Assembly (NCBI RefSeq): GCF_006094395.1
Contig: NZ_CP035291.1
Location: 1,178,001-1,242,000 of the forward strand
DNA length: 64,000 nucleotides
From: Staphylococcus haemolyticus
GTDB lineage: Bacteria; Bacillota; Bacilli; Staphylococcales; Staphylococcaceae
Reading direction: 5' to 3'
Under the pieces are notes generated by a model. That model searched no databases and had not been told where the DNA came from. It worked only from the letters and a program-made list of their open reading frames with translations. Below are positions 1-9,912 of the stretch, piece by piece; position 1 is the stretch's first letter; each line of letters starts with the position of its first letter. Made by a program: the position numbers and the translations under genes.

Positions 1-187
1 CTTAATTGGATTTGCTGGTCGACGTGTTATTGAGCAAACTATTAATGAGAAACTTCCAGATGATTTCCAAACTGCAGAATTTCTTCTTGAGCATGGTCAA
101 CTTGATAAAGTTGTTCACCGTAAAGAGATGAAAGAAACACTTGCTCAATTATTAAAATTGCACCAAGAGGTGAAAAAAGATGCTTGA
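1..187 (+). CDS. accD: Acetyl-CoA carboxylase carboxyltransferase beta subunit, C-terminal end (partial)
   Basis: Reading frame 2 is open from the window edge to a TGA at 185-187 and encodes about 61 residues starting [14 protein letters not shown]. This is the conserved C-terminal part of the AccD crotonase-like domain, followed by a charged helix. AccD pairs with AccA to transfer carboxyl from carboxybiotin to acetyl-CoA, making malonyl-CoA for fatty acid synthesis in the cytoplasm. The last 8 bases overlap the start of accA, which implies translational coupling of the two subunits. The 5' part, including the zinc ribbon, lies outside the window. Identity rests on this fragment and its position before accA. 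Confidence 0.9.
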   Translation, partial: LIGFAGRRVIEQTINEKLPDDFQTAEFLLEHGQLDKVVHRKEMKETLAQLLKLHQEVKKDA

Positions 188-1127
188 TTTTGAAAAACCA
201 CTTTTTGAAATAAAAAATAAAATTGAATCTCTTAAGCAATCTCAAGAAAAAAATGATGTAGATTTACAAGATGAAATTGATTTACTTGAAGCATCACTTG
301 AAAGAGAAACCAAAAAAATATATACCAATCTTAAGCCTTGGGATAGAGTGCAAATTGCACGTCTTCAAGAACGACCTACGACATTAGACTATATTCCATA
401 TATCTTCGATTCATTTATTGAATTACATGGAGATCGTAATTTTAGAGATGACCCTGCAATGATTGGTGGAATTGGGTATTTAAACGGTACCCCTGTTACA
501 GTTATAGGCCAACAAAGAGGTAAAGATACTAAGGATAATATATATCGAAACTTTGGTATGGCGCATCCTGAAGGTTATCGTAAAGCGTTAAGATTAATGA
601 AACAAGCCGAGAAATTTAATAGACCTATTTTTACTTTCATTGATACTAAAGGTGCTTATCCAGGTAAAGCTGCCGAAGAACGTGGACAAAGTGAATCTAT
701 TGCTAGAAACTTAGTTGAGATGGCATCTCTAAAAGTGCCAGTGATAGCTATCGTTATCGGTGAAGGTGGTAGTGGTGGTGCACTAGGAATTGGTATAGCC
801 AATCGAATTATGATGCTTGAAAACAGTACTTATTCTGTTATTTCTCCAGAGGGAGCAGCGGCACTGTTATGGAAAGATAGCTCATTAGCAAAAATGGCTG
901 CCGAAACTATGAAAATTACTGCAAAAGATTTACATCATTTAAACGTTATTGATAGTGTGATTGACGAACCTTTAGGTGGAGCACACAATAATATAGAACA
1001 ACAAGCTATTGATATTAAGCAAGCATTCGTAGATCAATTAGAACAACTTCAACAACAAAGTGCAGATGAATTAGTTGAAGATAGATTTAATAAGTTTAGA
1101 AATATCGGTGCTTTTATTGAAAAATAG
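180..1127 (+). CDS. accA: Acetyl-CoA carboxylase carboxyltransferase alpha subunit
   Basis: The 315-residue product has the full length expected of AccA. It forms the carboxyltransferase with AccD and makes malonyl-CoA, the first committed step of fatty acid synthesis. The N-terminal helical part (about 1-60) is followed by a crotonase-fold domain. The glycine-rich loop [12 protein letters not shown] near residue 194 and the PEGAAALLW segment near 225 are AccA signatures. The ATG lies inside the last codons of accD (8-bp overlap), so the two subunits are probably made in equal amounts from one transcript. A hairpin terminator follows about 110 bp downstream. Confidence 0.97.
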   Translation: MLDFEKPLFEIKNKIESLKQSQEKNDVDLQDEIDLLEASLERETKKIYTNLKPWDRVQIARLQERPTTLDYIPYIFDSFIELHGDRNFRDDPAMIGGIGYLNGTPVTVIGQQRGKDTKDNIYRNFGMAHPEGYRKALRLMKQAEKFNRPIFTFIDTKGAYPGKAAEERGQSESIARNLVEMASLKVPVIAIVIGEGGSGGALGIGIANRIMMLENSTYSVISPEGAAALLWKDSSLAKMAAETMKITAKDLHHLNVIDSVIDEPLGGAHNNIEQQAIDIKQAFVDQLEQLQQQSADELVEDRFNKFRNIGAFIEK

Positions 1128-1239
1128 CTTGAATGTGACACATACAAATTAATATTTAAAACTACTTTGAAAAACACAGTTGCAAATTAAGTTGTGAAGG
1201 AACCTTTATTGTATTTTTCTAGCTGTAGTTTTCCTTATA

Positions 1240-1287
1240 GGGGTGAAACAATTGATTCTTGTTGAATATTGTTCACCCTTTTTTTAT
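1240..1287 (+). terminator. Rho-independent terminator of accDA
   Basis: An imperfect stem pairs GGGGTGAAACAAT (from 1240) with ATTGTTCACCC (1268-1278), with one bulge, and is followed by a run of seven T. It lies between accA and pfkA and would end the accDA transcript. Confidence 0.75.
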
Positions 1288-1307
1288 TTCGAAAAGAAAT
1301 ATTGATT

Positions 1308-1321
1308 ATAAAACGTTTACA
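1308..1321 (+). promoter_or_regulatory. Possible cre (CcpA) site upstream of pfkA
   Basis: The sequence ATAAAACGTTTACA matches the cre consensus TGWAANCGNTNWCA at 12 of 14 positions; only the first two bases differ. It overlaps a possible -35 TTTACA that lies 15 bp from TATATT. CcpA is known to influence glycolytic genes in Firmicutes, but in an AT-rich region a match of this quality can arise by chance. Confidence 0.35.
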
Positions 1322-1344
1322 TGATTTTTGTGCACCTATATTGA

Positions 1345-2382
<1,038 letters not shown>

Positions 2383-2400
2383 TTTAGGAGGCTTTTTAAA

Positions 2401-4161
2401 ATGAGAAAGACTAAAATTGTATGTACAATTGGACCTGCATCAGAGTCTGAAGAAATGTTAGAAAAATTAATGAAAGCTGGTATGAACGTAGCGCGTTTGA
2501 ACTTCTCTCATGGTAGTCATGAAGAACATAAAGCACGTATTGATACGATTCGTAAAGTAGCAGACAGATTAGGTAAAACAATAGGTATCTTATTAGATAC
2601 AAAAGGACCTGAAATTCGTACTCATGACATGAAAGATGGCTTAATTATGCTTGAAAAAGGCAAAGAAGTAATCGTAAGTATGTCACAAATTGAAGGTACA
2701 CCTGAAAAATTCTCAGTAACTTATGAAGACTTAATTAATGATGTGCAAGTAGGGTCATACATCTTACTTGATGATGGTTTAGTTGAATTACAAGTTAAAG
2801 ACATCGATAAAACTAAAGGCGAAGTTAAATGTGATATCTTAAACACTGGTGAATTAAAAAATAAAAAAGGTGTTAACTTACCTGGCGTAAAAGTTAATTT
2901 ACCTGGTATTACTGATAAAGATGCTGACGATATCTTATTTGGTATCAAAGAAGATGTTGATTATATCGCAGCAAGCTTTGTACGTCGTCCTAGTGATGTT
3001 TTAGATATTCGTGAAATTTTAGAAAGAGAAAATAATCATAACATTACTATTTTCCCTAAAATTGAAAACCAAGAAGGTATTGATAATATCGAAGAAATAT
3101 TAGAAGTATCTGACGGTTTAATGGTAGCTCGTGGTGACATGGGAGTTGAAATACCACCTGAATCAGTACCAATCGTACAAAAAGATTTAATTAGAAAATG
3201 TAATAAATTAGGTAAACCAGTTATTACTGCAACACAAATGTTAGATTCAATGCAACGTAATCCACGTGCAACTAGAGCAGAAGCAAGTGACGTTGCCAAT
3301 GCAATCTATGATGGTACTGACGCTGTGATGCTTTCAGGTGAAACCGCTGCAGGTTTATATCCTGAAGAAGCTGTTAAAACAATGAGAAATATTGCTGTTT
3401 CTGCTGAAGCTGCTCAAGATTACAAAAAATTATTATCAGACCGTACTAAATTAGTAGAAACTTCATTAGTTAACGCTATTGGTGTATCAGTTGCACATAC
3501 TGCATTAAACTTAAATGTTAAAGCGATTGTTGCGGCAACTGAAAGTGGTTCTACAGCTGTAACGATTTCAAAATATCGTCCACATTCTGATATTATTGCG
3601 GTTACTCCTAGCGAGCACACTGCACGTCAACTTGCTTTAGTTTGGGGTGCCTATCCTGTAATTAAAAAAGGGCGTAAAACTACTGATGACCTATTAAATA
3701 ATGCAGTTGCTACAGCAGTAGAAACTGGAAGAGTTACTAATGGTGATTTAATTATTATTACTGCCGGTGTACCTACTGGTGAAAAAGGTACAACTAATAT
3801 GATGAAATTACATTTAGTTGGAGATGAAATTGCAAAAGGACAAGGTGTCGGTCGTGGATCAGTAGTTGGTAAAACTGTAGTAGCTAACAGTGCTAGTGAT
3901 TTAGAAGGTGTAGACTTAAGTGAATCAGTTATTGTCACTAATTCTGTAGATGAGACATTAGTGCCTTATATTGAGCAAGCAGTTGGATTAATTACAGAAG
4001 AGAATGGTATCACATCACCAAGTGCGATTATTGGACTTGAAAAAAGTATTCCAACCATTATAGGTGTTGAAAATGCTACTAAAGAATTAAAAGATGGTAT
4101 TTTAGTAACAGTAGATGCTGCCCAAGGTAAAATATTTGAAGGGTACGCTAACGTACTTTAA
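2401..4161 (+). CDS. pyk: Pyruvate kinase (long form with C-terminal PEP-utilising domain)
   Basis: This enzyme makes pyruvate and ATP from phosphoenolpyruvate and ADP. The N-terminal GPAS and [10 protein letters not shown] motifs, the active-site [12 protein letters not shown] near residue 241 and TATQMLDSM near 277 mark the TIM-barrel catalytic core. At 586 residues it is about 110 residues longer than the enteric enzymes. The extra C-terminal part (about 475-586) resembles the swivelling phosphohistidine domain of PEP-utilising enzymes, a feature of Bacillus and Staphylococcus Pyk. Its phosphoacceptor-like segment cannot be shown to be active here. AGGAGG precedes the ATG and pfkA is directly upstream. 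Confidence 0.97.
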   Translation: MRKTKIVCTIGPASESEEMLEKLMKAGMNVARLNFSHGSHEEHKARIDTIRKVADRLGKTIGILLDTKGPEIRTHDMKDGLIMLEKGKEVIVSMSQIEGTPEKFSVTYEDLINDVQVGSYILLDDGLVELQVKDIDKTKGEVKCDILNTGELKNKKGVNLPGVKVNLPGITDKDADDILFGIKEDVDYIAASFVRRPSDVLDIREILERENNHNITIFPKIENQEGIDNIEEILEVSDGLMVARGDMGVEIPPESVPIVQKDLIRKCNKLGKPVITATQMLDSMQRNPRATRAEASDVANAIYDGTDAVMLSGETAAGLYPEEAVKTMRNIAVSAEAAQDYKKLLSDRTKLVETSLVNAIGVSVAHTALNLNVKAIVAATESGSTAVTISKYRPHSDIIAVTPSEHTARQLALVWGAYPVIKKGRKTTDDLLNNAVATAVETGRVTNGDLIIITAGVPTGEKGTTNMMKLHLVGDEIAKGQGVGRGSVVGKTVVANSASDLEGVDLSESVIVTNSVDETLVPYIEQAVGLITEENGITSPSAIIGLEKSIPTIIGVENATKELKDGILVTVDAAQGKIFEGYANVL

Positions 4162-4262
4162 TTCATTAAATTATTATTAAGAATGATGGCTAACTTAGTA
4201 AGAAAAGAGATCCAGAACAGATAATATTTCAAAACGATATTGCAAATTCGCAATAATTGATT

Positions 4263-4304
4263 AAACTGGGAATAAGCTCGTGAAGAGTTTTTCTCAGTTT
4301 TTTC
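4263..4304 (+). terminator. Terminator of pfkA-pyk
   Basis: AAACTGGGAA pairs with TTCTCAGTTT, allowing one G-U pair, around a short loop, and six T follow. It lies about 100 bp after the pyk stop codon. Confidence 0.75.
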
Positions 4305-4375
4305 ATTTCATTAGAAAGAAATTCATTAAATGAGAATTTCAAATAGGAAAGTTAATTGAGTTATAAAATTTCATT

Positions 4376-4404
4376 TTGAATAAGGTTATAATTTGTGGTA
4401 ATAT
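4376..4404 (+). promoter_or_regulatory. SigA-type promoter of dus
   Basis: TTGAAT (4376-4381) and TAATAT (4399-4404) are separated by exactly 17 bp, and the dus start codon follows 46 bp downstream. This is a good match to the housekeeping promoter pattern; it has not been mapped. Confidence 0.6.
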
Positions 4405-4450
4405 AACATGGATTAATTGAGATATACTATTATAAGAAGGTTTAATTATT

Positions 4451-5428
4451 ATGAAAGAAAATTTTTGGAGTGAATTACCACGTCCTTTTTTTATTTTAGC
4501 ACCTATGGAGGACGTTACTGATATCGTTTTTCGACATGTTGTAAGTGAGGCTGCTAGACCTGATGTTTTTTTCACTGAATTTACAAACACTGAGAGTTAT
4601 TGCCATCCGGAAGGTATTCATAGCGTCCGTGGAAGATTAACATTCAGCGAAGATGAACAGCCTATGGTAGCACATATATGGGGCGATAAACCCGAGCAGT
4701 TTAGAGAAATGAGTTTTGGTTTAGCTGAAATGGGTTTTAAAGGTATAGATTTAAATATGGGATGTCCAGTAGCTAATGTTGCAAAAAAAGGTAAAGGTTC
4801 CGGTTTAATATTGAGACCTGAAACAGCTGCTGAGATTATTCAAGCTACTAAAGCTGGTGGATTACCTGTTAGTGTTAAAACCCGTTTAGGTTATTATGAT
4901 ATTGAAGAGTGGAGAGATTGGTTAAAACACGTTTTTAAACAAGATATCGCAAATTTATCTATACATCTTCGAACACGCAAAGAGATGAGTAAAGTAGATG
5001 CGCATTGGGAATTAATCGCAGCAATTAAACAATTAAGAGATGATATCGCACCTAATACATTACTAACGATTAATGGAGATATTCCAGATAGAAAAACTGG
5101 ACATGAACTTGCGATGAAATATGGTGTTGACGGCGTGATGATAGGTAGAGGGATCTTTAATAATCCGTTTGCTTTTGAAAAAGAACCCCGTGAACATACT
5201 AGTAAAGAACTATTGAATTTGTTTAGATTGCATTTATCATTGTTTGAGAAATATTCAAGTGATGAAAGTCAACAATTCAAAAGATTAAGAAGGTTTTTTA
5301 AGATTTATGTGAAGGGGATTAAAGGAGCTAGTCAATTACGTCATCAATTAATGAGTACAGAATCGGTTGATGAAGCACGCGATTTATTAGATGAATTTGA
5401 GTCTAAAATTGAAGAGGATGTAAATTAA
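4451..5428 (+). CDS. tRNA-dihydrouridine synthase family protein
   Basis: The 325-residue product is a Dus-type TIM-barrel flavoenzyme that reduces specific uridines in the tRNA D-loop. APMEDVTD near the N terminus binds FMN. The catalytic cysteine lies in DLNMGCP near residue 105, followed by the GKGSGLIL loop. The [10 protein letters not shown] segment and the C-terminal [15 protein letters not shown] are further Dus signatures. The C-terminal helical domain binds tRNA in the family. Which uridine it modifies cannot be read from the sequence; the spacing of motifs looks closer to DusC-like than DusB-like proteins. It is a single-gene unit with its own promoter. Confidence 0.88.
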   Translation: MKENFWSELPRPFFILAPMEDVTDIVFRHVVSEAARPDVFFTEFTNTESYCHPEGIHSVRGRLTFSEDEQPMVAHIWGDKPEQFREMSFGLAEMGFKGIDLNMGCPVANVAKKGKGSGLILRPETAAEIIQATKAGGLPVSVKTRLGYYDIEEWRDWLKHVFKQDIANLSIHLRTRKEMSKVDAHWELIAAIKQLRDDIAPNTLLTINGDIPDRKTGHELAMKYGVDGVMIGRGIFNNPFAFEKEPREHTSKELLNLFRLHLSLFEKYSSDESQQFKRLRRFFKIYVKGIKGASQLRHQLMSTESVDEARDLLDEFESKIEEDVN

Positions 5429-5480
5429 TTTTCTAAAACATTAGATATAGTTATTAGATAATTGGTTTATTACAAAAACA

Positions 5481-5496
5481 AGCCAGTAAATGAATT
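5481..5496. repeat. Left half of a terminator hairpin split by the IS
   Basis: AGCCAGTAAATGAATT is the exact reverse complement of 7002-7017. Without the IS and one copy of its target duplication the two arms would be separated by an 8-base loop and form a perfect 16-bp stem. On the minus strand the left arm is followed by TGTTTTTG, so this was the intrinsic terminator of the permease gene at 7043-8401. Confidence 0.85.
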
Positions 5497-5498
5497 TT
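5491..5498. repeat. Target site duplication, left copy
   Basis: TGAATTTT directly abuts the left inverted repeat of the IS and is repeated at 6988-6995. Eight bases is the duplication length produced by ISL3-family elements. Confidence 0.92.
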
Positions 5499-5535
5499 GG
5501 CTCTATGTCAAATCGGACTGATGAGTCCTAATATT

Positions 5536-5573
5536 GAGATTAAGCAACCTTAGGTTGTTTAATCTCTTTTTTT
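5536..5573 (+). terminator. Plus-strand terminator at the left end of the IS
   Basis: GAGATTAAGCAACC (5536-5549) pairs with GGTTGTTTAATCTC (5553-5566), with one G-U pair, around a TTA loop, followed by seven T. It overlaps the last codons of the transposase gene on the other strand and would stop transcription entering the IS from dus. Confidence 0.7.
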
Positions 5574-6856
5574 GTTGTTGAGGCAAATAGTCGCGAAGTT
5601 ATAATAATTCTATTACGTAAATTATCATAATTTCTATAACCAAAAGATACCCTTTTAATGAGTTTGATTTTATTATTAATTCCTTCTAACGGACCGTTGG
5701 TCAGGTTAGAATATGTCATAGTATTTTCAATGAAAGTTGCTAATCGTCTTAAAGTTCTAATGACTGGGCGTAATTTAGGACACACATCTGAAAGATGAAT
5801 AGAAAAGAGTTTATGATTAAATTTCTCTATTTGGTTTTCTTTTAAAAATCGTCTTAGCTCATGAACGTAGTGATATGTATTATATAATTCTTCATCTACA
5901 TCTAATAAGTAATTTACAATGCCTTTTTCAGTTTTCCACTCTTTAAATAAATGGACTTTACGATAATTAAATGCCTCTAGCGTTTCAAAAGGTTTAAGAA
6001 ATAATTTCCAATAACTTTTATATTTATTATAAAGCGGTCTATTTGAGGCCCTATAACAATTCATTACATGAACTCTAGACATATTTAACGCTCGATTTAA
6101 GGATTGAACAATATGAAAACGATCAATAATAATCTTCGCGTTAGGAAATAATTGCTTGATTAGCGACATATATGGTTCATACATATCAATCGTTACTGTT
6201 TTGACTTTTTGTCTTAGTTTCAAAGAATAGCGATAAAAATGATCTTTTAACGATTTTAACTTACGATCCGCTACCACATCTACGATGCGGTGCGATACAG
6301 CATCTGCATAAATAAAGCTCATTTTCCCAGTTACATTTTTAACACTTTTAAATTCGTCCATCATTAAGTGTTCAGGTAAAGCATCAAAAGAAGACTGACC
6401 TACGTCGCTTGCCGCTTGATTAATCACTCTAGACACAGTCATTGATGATATTAAGCATGACTTAGCGATAGATTTTTGAGAGCGGCATTCTTGTGCTTTA
6501 TTTAAAACTGCAAGTTTTGTTTTATTTGAAATAAAGCAATGAGCGTCGACAATATTAGATTTAGCAGTAAAATGACTATCGCATGTTTTACAATAAAATC
6601 TTTGTTTTTGAAGATTTAAATAAGCGGGCATTTCCATAATTTTAAGCAAAGTAATCGTTGAGGTTTTCTTACCATTTTTTACTATAGAGAAATTATCATT
6701 TTTAGCTAAACAATTTTCACAATATGTAGGTTGATAAGTGAGCTCGGCATAATAAAACAGGCTCATTCGTCCTTTATATTTTTTCTCAATCACTTCGTCT
6801 GAAAAATTGATATTTTTATCTTTAATTCTTAATGTTTTTAATATAGACTTACACAT
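5540..6856 (-). CDS. tnp: ISL3-family transposase
   Basis: The 438-residue protein is the length expected of an ISL3 DDE transposase. The N-terminal part has CENC (about residue 46) and CKTCDSHF (about 92), cysteine pairs of the zinc-binding region, followed by a helix-turn-helix-like segment around SIAKSCLISSMTVSRVI. Candidate catalytic acidic residues are in SFIYADAVSH, VTIDMYEPYM and the C-terminal NGPLEGINNKIK. The start ATG follows AAAGGTAATG. The frame is intact, so the element may be mobile. It shares the transcription direction of the adjacent permease. Confidence 0.95.
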   Translation of the reverse strand: MCKSILKTLRIKDKNINFSDEVIEKKYKGRMSLFYYAELTYQPTYCENCLAKNDNFSIVKNGKKTSTITLLKIMEMPAYLNLQKQRFYCKTCDSHFTAKSNIVDAHCFISNKTKLAVLNKAQECRSQKSIAKSCLISSMTVSRVINQAASDVGQSSFDALPEHLMMDEFKSVKNVTGKMSFIYADAVSHRIVDVVADRKLKSLKDHFYRYSLKLRQKVKTVTIDMYEPYMSLIKQLFPNAKIIIDRFHIVQSLNRALNMSRVHVMNCYRASNRPLYNKYKSYWKLFLKPFETLEAFNYRKVHLFKEWKTEKGIVNYLLDVDEELYNTYHYVHELRRFLKENQIEKFNHKLFSIHLSDVCPKLRPVIRTLRRLATFIENTMTYSNLTNGPLEGINNKIKLIKRVSFGYRNYDNLRNRIIITSRLFASTTKKEIKQPKVA

Positions 6857-6941
6857 AGGCGCATTACCTTTCTTTTTTATTTTGTTTGGTAGCTAATAAT
6901 TATAGAGGTAATTGCGCCTTTTTTCTATTCAAAAACATAAA

Positions 6942-6975
6942 AATTGGACTGATGAATTTTGTCATCAGTCCAATT
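6942..6975 (-). terminator. Minus-strand terminator inside the right end of the IS
   Basis: AATTGGACTGATGA (6942-6955) and TCATCAGTCCAATT (6962-6975) form a perfect 14-bp stem with a 6-base loop. Read on the minus strand it is followed by TTTATGTTTTTG. It lies 12 bp inside the IS end and upstream of the transposase, so it would block outside transcripts, including those of the permease, from reading into the transposase. Confidence 0.65.
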
Positions 6976-6987
6976 TATTATAGAACC

Positions 6988-6995
6988 TGAATTTT
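6988..6995. repeat. Target site duplication, right copy
   Basis: TGAATTTT, identical to 5491-5498, directly follows the right inverted repeat of the IS. Confidence 0.92.
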
Positions 6996-7001
6996 TATGT
7001 T

Positions 7002-7017
7002 AATTCATTTACTGGCT
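7002..7017. repeat. Right half of the split terminator hairpin
   Basis: AATTCATTTACTGGCT is the exact reverse complement of 5481-5496. It lies 25 bp downstream of the permease stop codon in the direction of its transcription. Confidence 0.85.
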
Positions 7018-7042
7018 ATTATAATCTCGTAAGAATTTTAAA

Positions 7043-8401
7043 TTATTTATTCTTAGCAACTTGTCTATATCTCAAATACATTAAACCTAGTAATATAAAC
7101 CAAATTGGAGTTAAGAAAATAGCATTTCTAGTTGTTTCATTTACAAATAGTAAACAAAATACTAAGAAGAAGAATACTAATATTGCGTAACCCATATATT
7201 TACCACCAGGAAGTTTATAAGATACAGTTTTATGTAGCTCAGGATTTTTTCTGTGATAGTTAATATAAGCAATAATAATTAATGCCCATACGATAATAAA
7301 TAATACAGTCGAGATTGTTGTTACATAAGTAAACACTAACGTAGCATCTGGGAAGATGTAGTTTAATAATGCTGTTACTAATAATAATGCAGATGAACCA
7401 ATAATAGCAAAATGAGGAACACCATTTTTATTAGTACTTCTAAAGATAGGTGGTGCTTGATCTTGTTCTGATAAACCAAATAACATACGACTATTTGAGA
7501 ATATACCACTATTACAAGATGATGCTGCAGCAGTTAATACTACAAAGTTGATCAATCCAGCAGCGAAAGGAATTCCAATTAATGAGAATAATCTAACAAA
7601 TGGACTTTCACTAGGGTCAACTTTATCCCAAGGAATAATAGACATAATTACTGCTAATGCACCAACGTAGAATACTAAAATTCTTAACGGTACAGCATTG
7701 ATAGCTTTTGGAATTGTTTTCTGAGGATCTTTAGTTTCTCCTGCAGTTACACCAATCATTTCAATACCAACAAATGAGAACAATGCCATTTGGAATGACA
7801 TAAAGAACCCAGATGCACCGTGAGTAAAGATGCCATGTTTATATAAATTTGTAAAACTCGCATGTCCAAATTGTGTTTTATATGCCATTAAAATCATGAC
7901 TAAACCTACAACGATTAAAGCGATGATAGTTATAATTTTAATAATAGCGAACCAGAATTCTAATTCACCAAATAATTTAGCACTAAGCAAATTAAATAGC
8001 ATTAATATAAGCACACAGAATAGTGCACTAATCCAGTTTGGAATTGCAGGGAACCAGAAACTAACATATTTAGCAACGGCAGTTACTTCAGCCATACCGG
8101 TAATGATCCAACATAACCAATAAGTCCAACCAGTCACAAAACCAGCAAACGGTCCTATGTATTCATTTGTCACATCGGCGAAAGATTTGAAGCGAGTATT
8201 TTGAATTATAATCTCACCTAAGCCTCTCATAAACATGAACAACATGAAACCTATAATAATATAAGTCAATAGAATAGATGGACCAGTCATTGCTATTGTT
8301 TGACCTGCTCCCAAGAATAATCCGGTACCAATAGCGCCGCCAATAGCAATCAATTGCACATGACGATTACTCAATCCTCTTTGTAATTTTTCTTCAGCCA
8401 T
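7043..8401 (-). CDS. cycA: Amino acid permease of the APC superfamily, CycA-like
   Basis: The 452-residue protein has about 12 hydrophobic segments and the N-terminal signature GGAIGTGLFLGAG of amino acid-polyamine-organocation transporters. It imports an amino acid with protons across the cell membrane. The staphylococcal protein at this locus, beside citZ, is annotated as the D-serine/D-alanine/glycine transporter CycA; proline-type permeases are close relatives, so the substrate is an inference. The conserved GVTAGETKDP loop near residue 225 is present. GGGAGTTG precedes the ATG. It is divergent from citZ, has its own promoter and a candidate CodY site upstream, and its terminator has been split by an IS. 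Confidence 0.88.
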   Translation of the reverse strand: MAEEKLQRGLSNRHVQLIAIGGAIGTGLFLGAGQTIAMTGPSILLTYIIIGFMLFMFMRGLGEIIIQNTRFKSFADVTNEYIGPFAGFVTGWTYWLCWIITGMAEVTAVAKYVSFWFPAIPNWISALFCVLILMLFNLLSAKLFGELEFWFAIIKIITIIALIVVGLVMILMAYKTQFGHASFTNLYKHGIFTHGASGFFMSFQMALFSFVGIEMIGVTAGETKDPQKTIPKAINAVPLRILVFYVGALAVIMSIIPWDKVDPSESPFVRLFSLIGIPFAAGLINFVVLTAAASSCNSGIFSNSRMLFGLSEQDQAPPIFRSTNKNGVPHFAIIGSSALLLVTALLNYIFPDATLVFTYVTTISTVLFIIVWALIIIAYINYHRKNPELHKTVSYKLPGGKYMGYAILVFFFLVFCLLFVNETTRNAIFLTPIWFILLGLMYLRYRQVAKNK

Positions 8402-8431
8402 AAGACAACTCCCTTACATTTAATTAATATT

Positions 8432-8460
8432 ATTATGCACTTATAAATTCAATTCGACAA
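8432..8460 (-). promoter_or_regulatory. Promoter of the cycA-like permease
   Basis: On the minus strand TTGTCG (8460-8455) and CATAAT (8437-8432) are spaced by 17 bp, and the start codon lies about 31 bp downstream of the -10. Confidence 0.6.
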
Positions 8461-8472
8461 TTATTTTTCTAA

Positions 8473-8487
8473 TATTTTCTAAAAATT
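8473..8487. promoter_or_regulatory. Candidate CodY-binding site upstream of the permease
   Basis: TATTTTCTAAAAATT matches the palindromic CodY consensus AATTTTCWGAAAATT at 13 of 15 positions. It lies 13 bp upstream of the permease -35. CodY controls amino acid uptake genes in staphylococci, but matches of this quality are not rare in AT-rich intergenic DNA. Confidence 0.4.
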
Positions 8488-8674
8488 CCTTTAAATTTTG
8501 ATTAAATAATTGTAATCAAGCTTGATAATTAAATTGAAATTTTCAATATTTTCTCACTAATTACATAATTTGAATTGGATTAAAAGCTTATATAATGGCG
8601 TTTATTGGGTATTTAAGTATATATAAGTTTAAAAAATTAAATTTAATAAGCATTTATTAAGCGATATATAATCG

Positions 8675-8703
8675 TTCACAAAACTTATCTGATTGGCTAT
8701 AAT
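8675..8703 (+). promoter_or_regulatory. Promoter of citZ
   Basis: TTCACA (8675-8680) and TATAAT (8698-8703) are 17 bp apart. Transcription would start near 8710, which excludes the upstream in-frame ATG at 8709 as the start codon of citZ. Confidence 0.7.
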
Positions 8704-8750
8704 AGTATTTGGAAGCCATTACATTATCTATAAGAAAAGGGGAATTACTT

Positions 8751-9869
8751 ATGGCAGAATTACAAAAAGGTTTAGAAGGGGTAATTGCAGCTGAAACTAA
8801 AATCAGTTCAATTATTGATAGTCAATTAACGTATGCGGGATACGATATTGATGATTTAGCAGAAAATGCTTTGTTCGAAGAAGTAGTGTTTTTATTATGG
8901 AATTATAGATTGCCTACTCAAGGTGAACTAGATGCATTAAGAGAAAAATTTTATCATTATATGACTTTAAATCCAAGAGTTTATAAGCATTTTGAAGAAT
9001 ACGCAACTGATAATGTACACCCTATGACGGCACTACGTACATCTGTATCATATATTGCTCATTTTGATCCTGATGCTGAAAATGAAACAGAAGAAAATAG
9101 AAAAGAAAGAGCAATACGTATTCAAGCTAAAATTGCATCTTTAGTTACAGCATTTGCGCGTGTTCGTGAAGGTAAAGAACCAGTTAAACCTAATCCTGAA
9201 TTAAGTTATGCAGCTAACTTCTTATATATGTTGAGAGGGGAATTACCTACAGATACTGAAGTTGAAGCATTTAATAAAGCATTAGTATTACATGCTGACC
9301 ATGAACTTAATGCTTCTGCATTTACTGCACGTTGTGCCGTTTCTTCTTTATCTGATATGTACTCAGGTATTGTAGCTGCTGTAGGTTCATTAAAAGGACC
9401 ATTACATGGTGGTGCAAATGAACAAGTAATGAGCATGCTTGCTGATGTTAAATCAGTGGATGAAGTTGATGCTTATTTAGATGAAAAATTCAAAAATAAA
9501 GAAAAAATCATGGGATTCGGTCATAGAGTATACAAAGACGGAGATCCAAGAGCCAAATATTTACGTGAGATGAGCCGAAAAATCACTTCTGAAACTGGTA
9601 GAAGTGAATTATATGATATTTCAATAGCTATTGAGAAACGTATGAAAAAAGAAAAAGGACTCATTCCTAATGTCGATTTCTTTAGTGCTACTGTATATCA
9701 CAGTATGGATATTCCACACGATTTATTCACGCCAATTTTCGCGGTAAGTCGTACATCTGGTTGGACAGCACATATTCTAGAACAATATCGTGATAATAGA
9801 ATAATGCGTCCTAGAGCTAATTACGTCGGTGAAACTAATCGTAAGTATTTACCAATTGAAGAAAGATAA
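8751..9869 (+). CDS. citZ: Citrate synthase
   Basis: The enzyme condenses acetyl-CoA with oxaloacetate to form citrate and opens the tricarboxylic acid cycle. The 372-residue protein shows the three catalytic regions: HADHELNASAF, GPLHGGANEQ and GFGHRVYKDGDPRAK, which hold the two catalytic histidines. A late aspartate region, VDFFSATVYH, is also present. I chose the ATG at 8751 because AAAAGGGGA precedes it and the product then begins MAELQKGLEG like its relatives; an in-frame ATG at 8709 coincides with the expected transcript start. icd follows 43 bp downstream, forming a citZ-icd operon. Confidence 0.96.
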   Translation: MAELQKGLEGVIAAETKISSIIDSQLTYAGYDIDDLAENALFEEVVFLLWNYRLPTQGELDALREKFYHYMTLNPRVYKHFEEYATDNVHPMTALRTSVSYIAHFDPDAENETEENRKERAIRIQAKIASLVTAFARVREGKEPVKPNPELSYAANFLYMLRGELPTDTEVEAFNKALVLHADHELNASAFTARCAVSSLSDMYSGIVAAVGSLKGPLHGGANEQVMSMLADVKSVDEVDAYLDEKFKNKEKIMGFGHRVYKDGDPRAKYLREMSRKITSETGRSELYDISIAIEKRMKKEKGLIPNVDFFSATVYHSMDIPHDLFTPIFAVSRTSGWTAHILEQYRDNRIMRPRANYVGETNRKYLPIEER

Positions 9870-9912
9870 ATTTTAAACTTTAATAGATTTCACAATATTT
9901 GGAGGTAAAATT

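Larger units (their letters stand above)
5499..6987 (-). mobile_element. Complete ISL3-family insertion sequence, 1489 bp
   Basis: The element has imperfect 22-bp terminal inverted repeats. The left end is GGCTCTATGTCAAAT then CGGACTG; the inverted right end is GGTTCTATAATAAAT then TGGACTG (17 of 22 match). It carries one intact transposase gene on the minus strand and is flanked by an exact 8-bp duplication, TGAATTTT. The perfect duplication and open transposase frame point to a recent insertion. It interrupts the loop of the permease terminator and no gene. Its size and layout resemble staphylococcal IS1181-type elements; the exact name needs a database match. Confidence 0.95.
8402..8750. 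other. Divergent control region between permease and citZ
   Basis: This 349-bp gene-free stretch holds the two divergent promoters, the CodY-like site and, at 8592-8606, an ATAATGGCGTTTATT palindrome. The last resembles the ATAA-N7-TTAT box of CcpC/CcpE citrate-sensing regulators but has a 6-base instead of 7-base spacer. I see no small gene in it. Confidence 0.5.

Noticed and set aside
8709..8750. Longer N terminus of citZ from ATG 8709
   Set aside because: The predicted transcript starts near 8710, and the ribosome site and family start both point to 8751.
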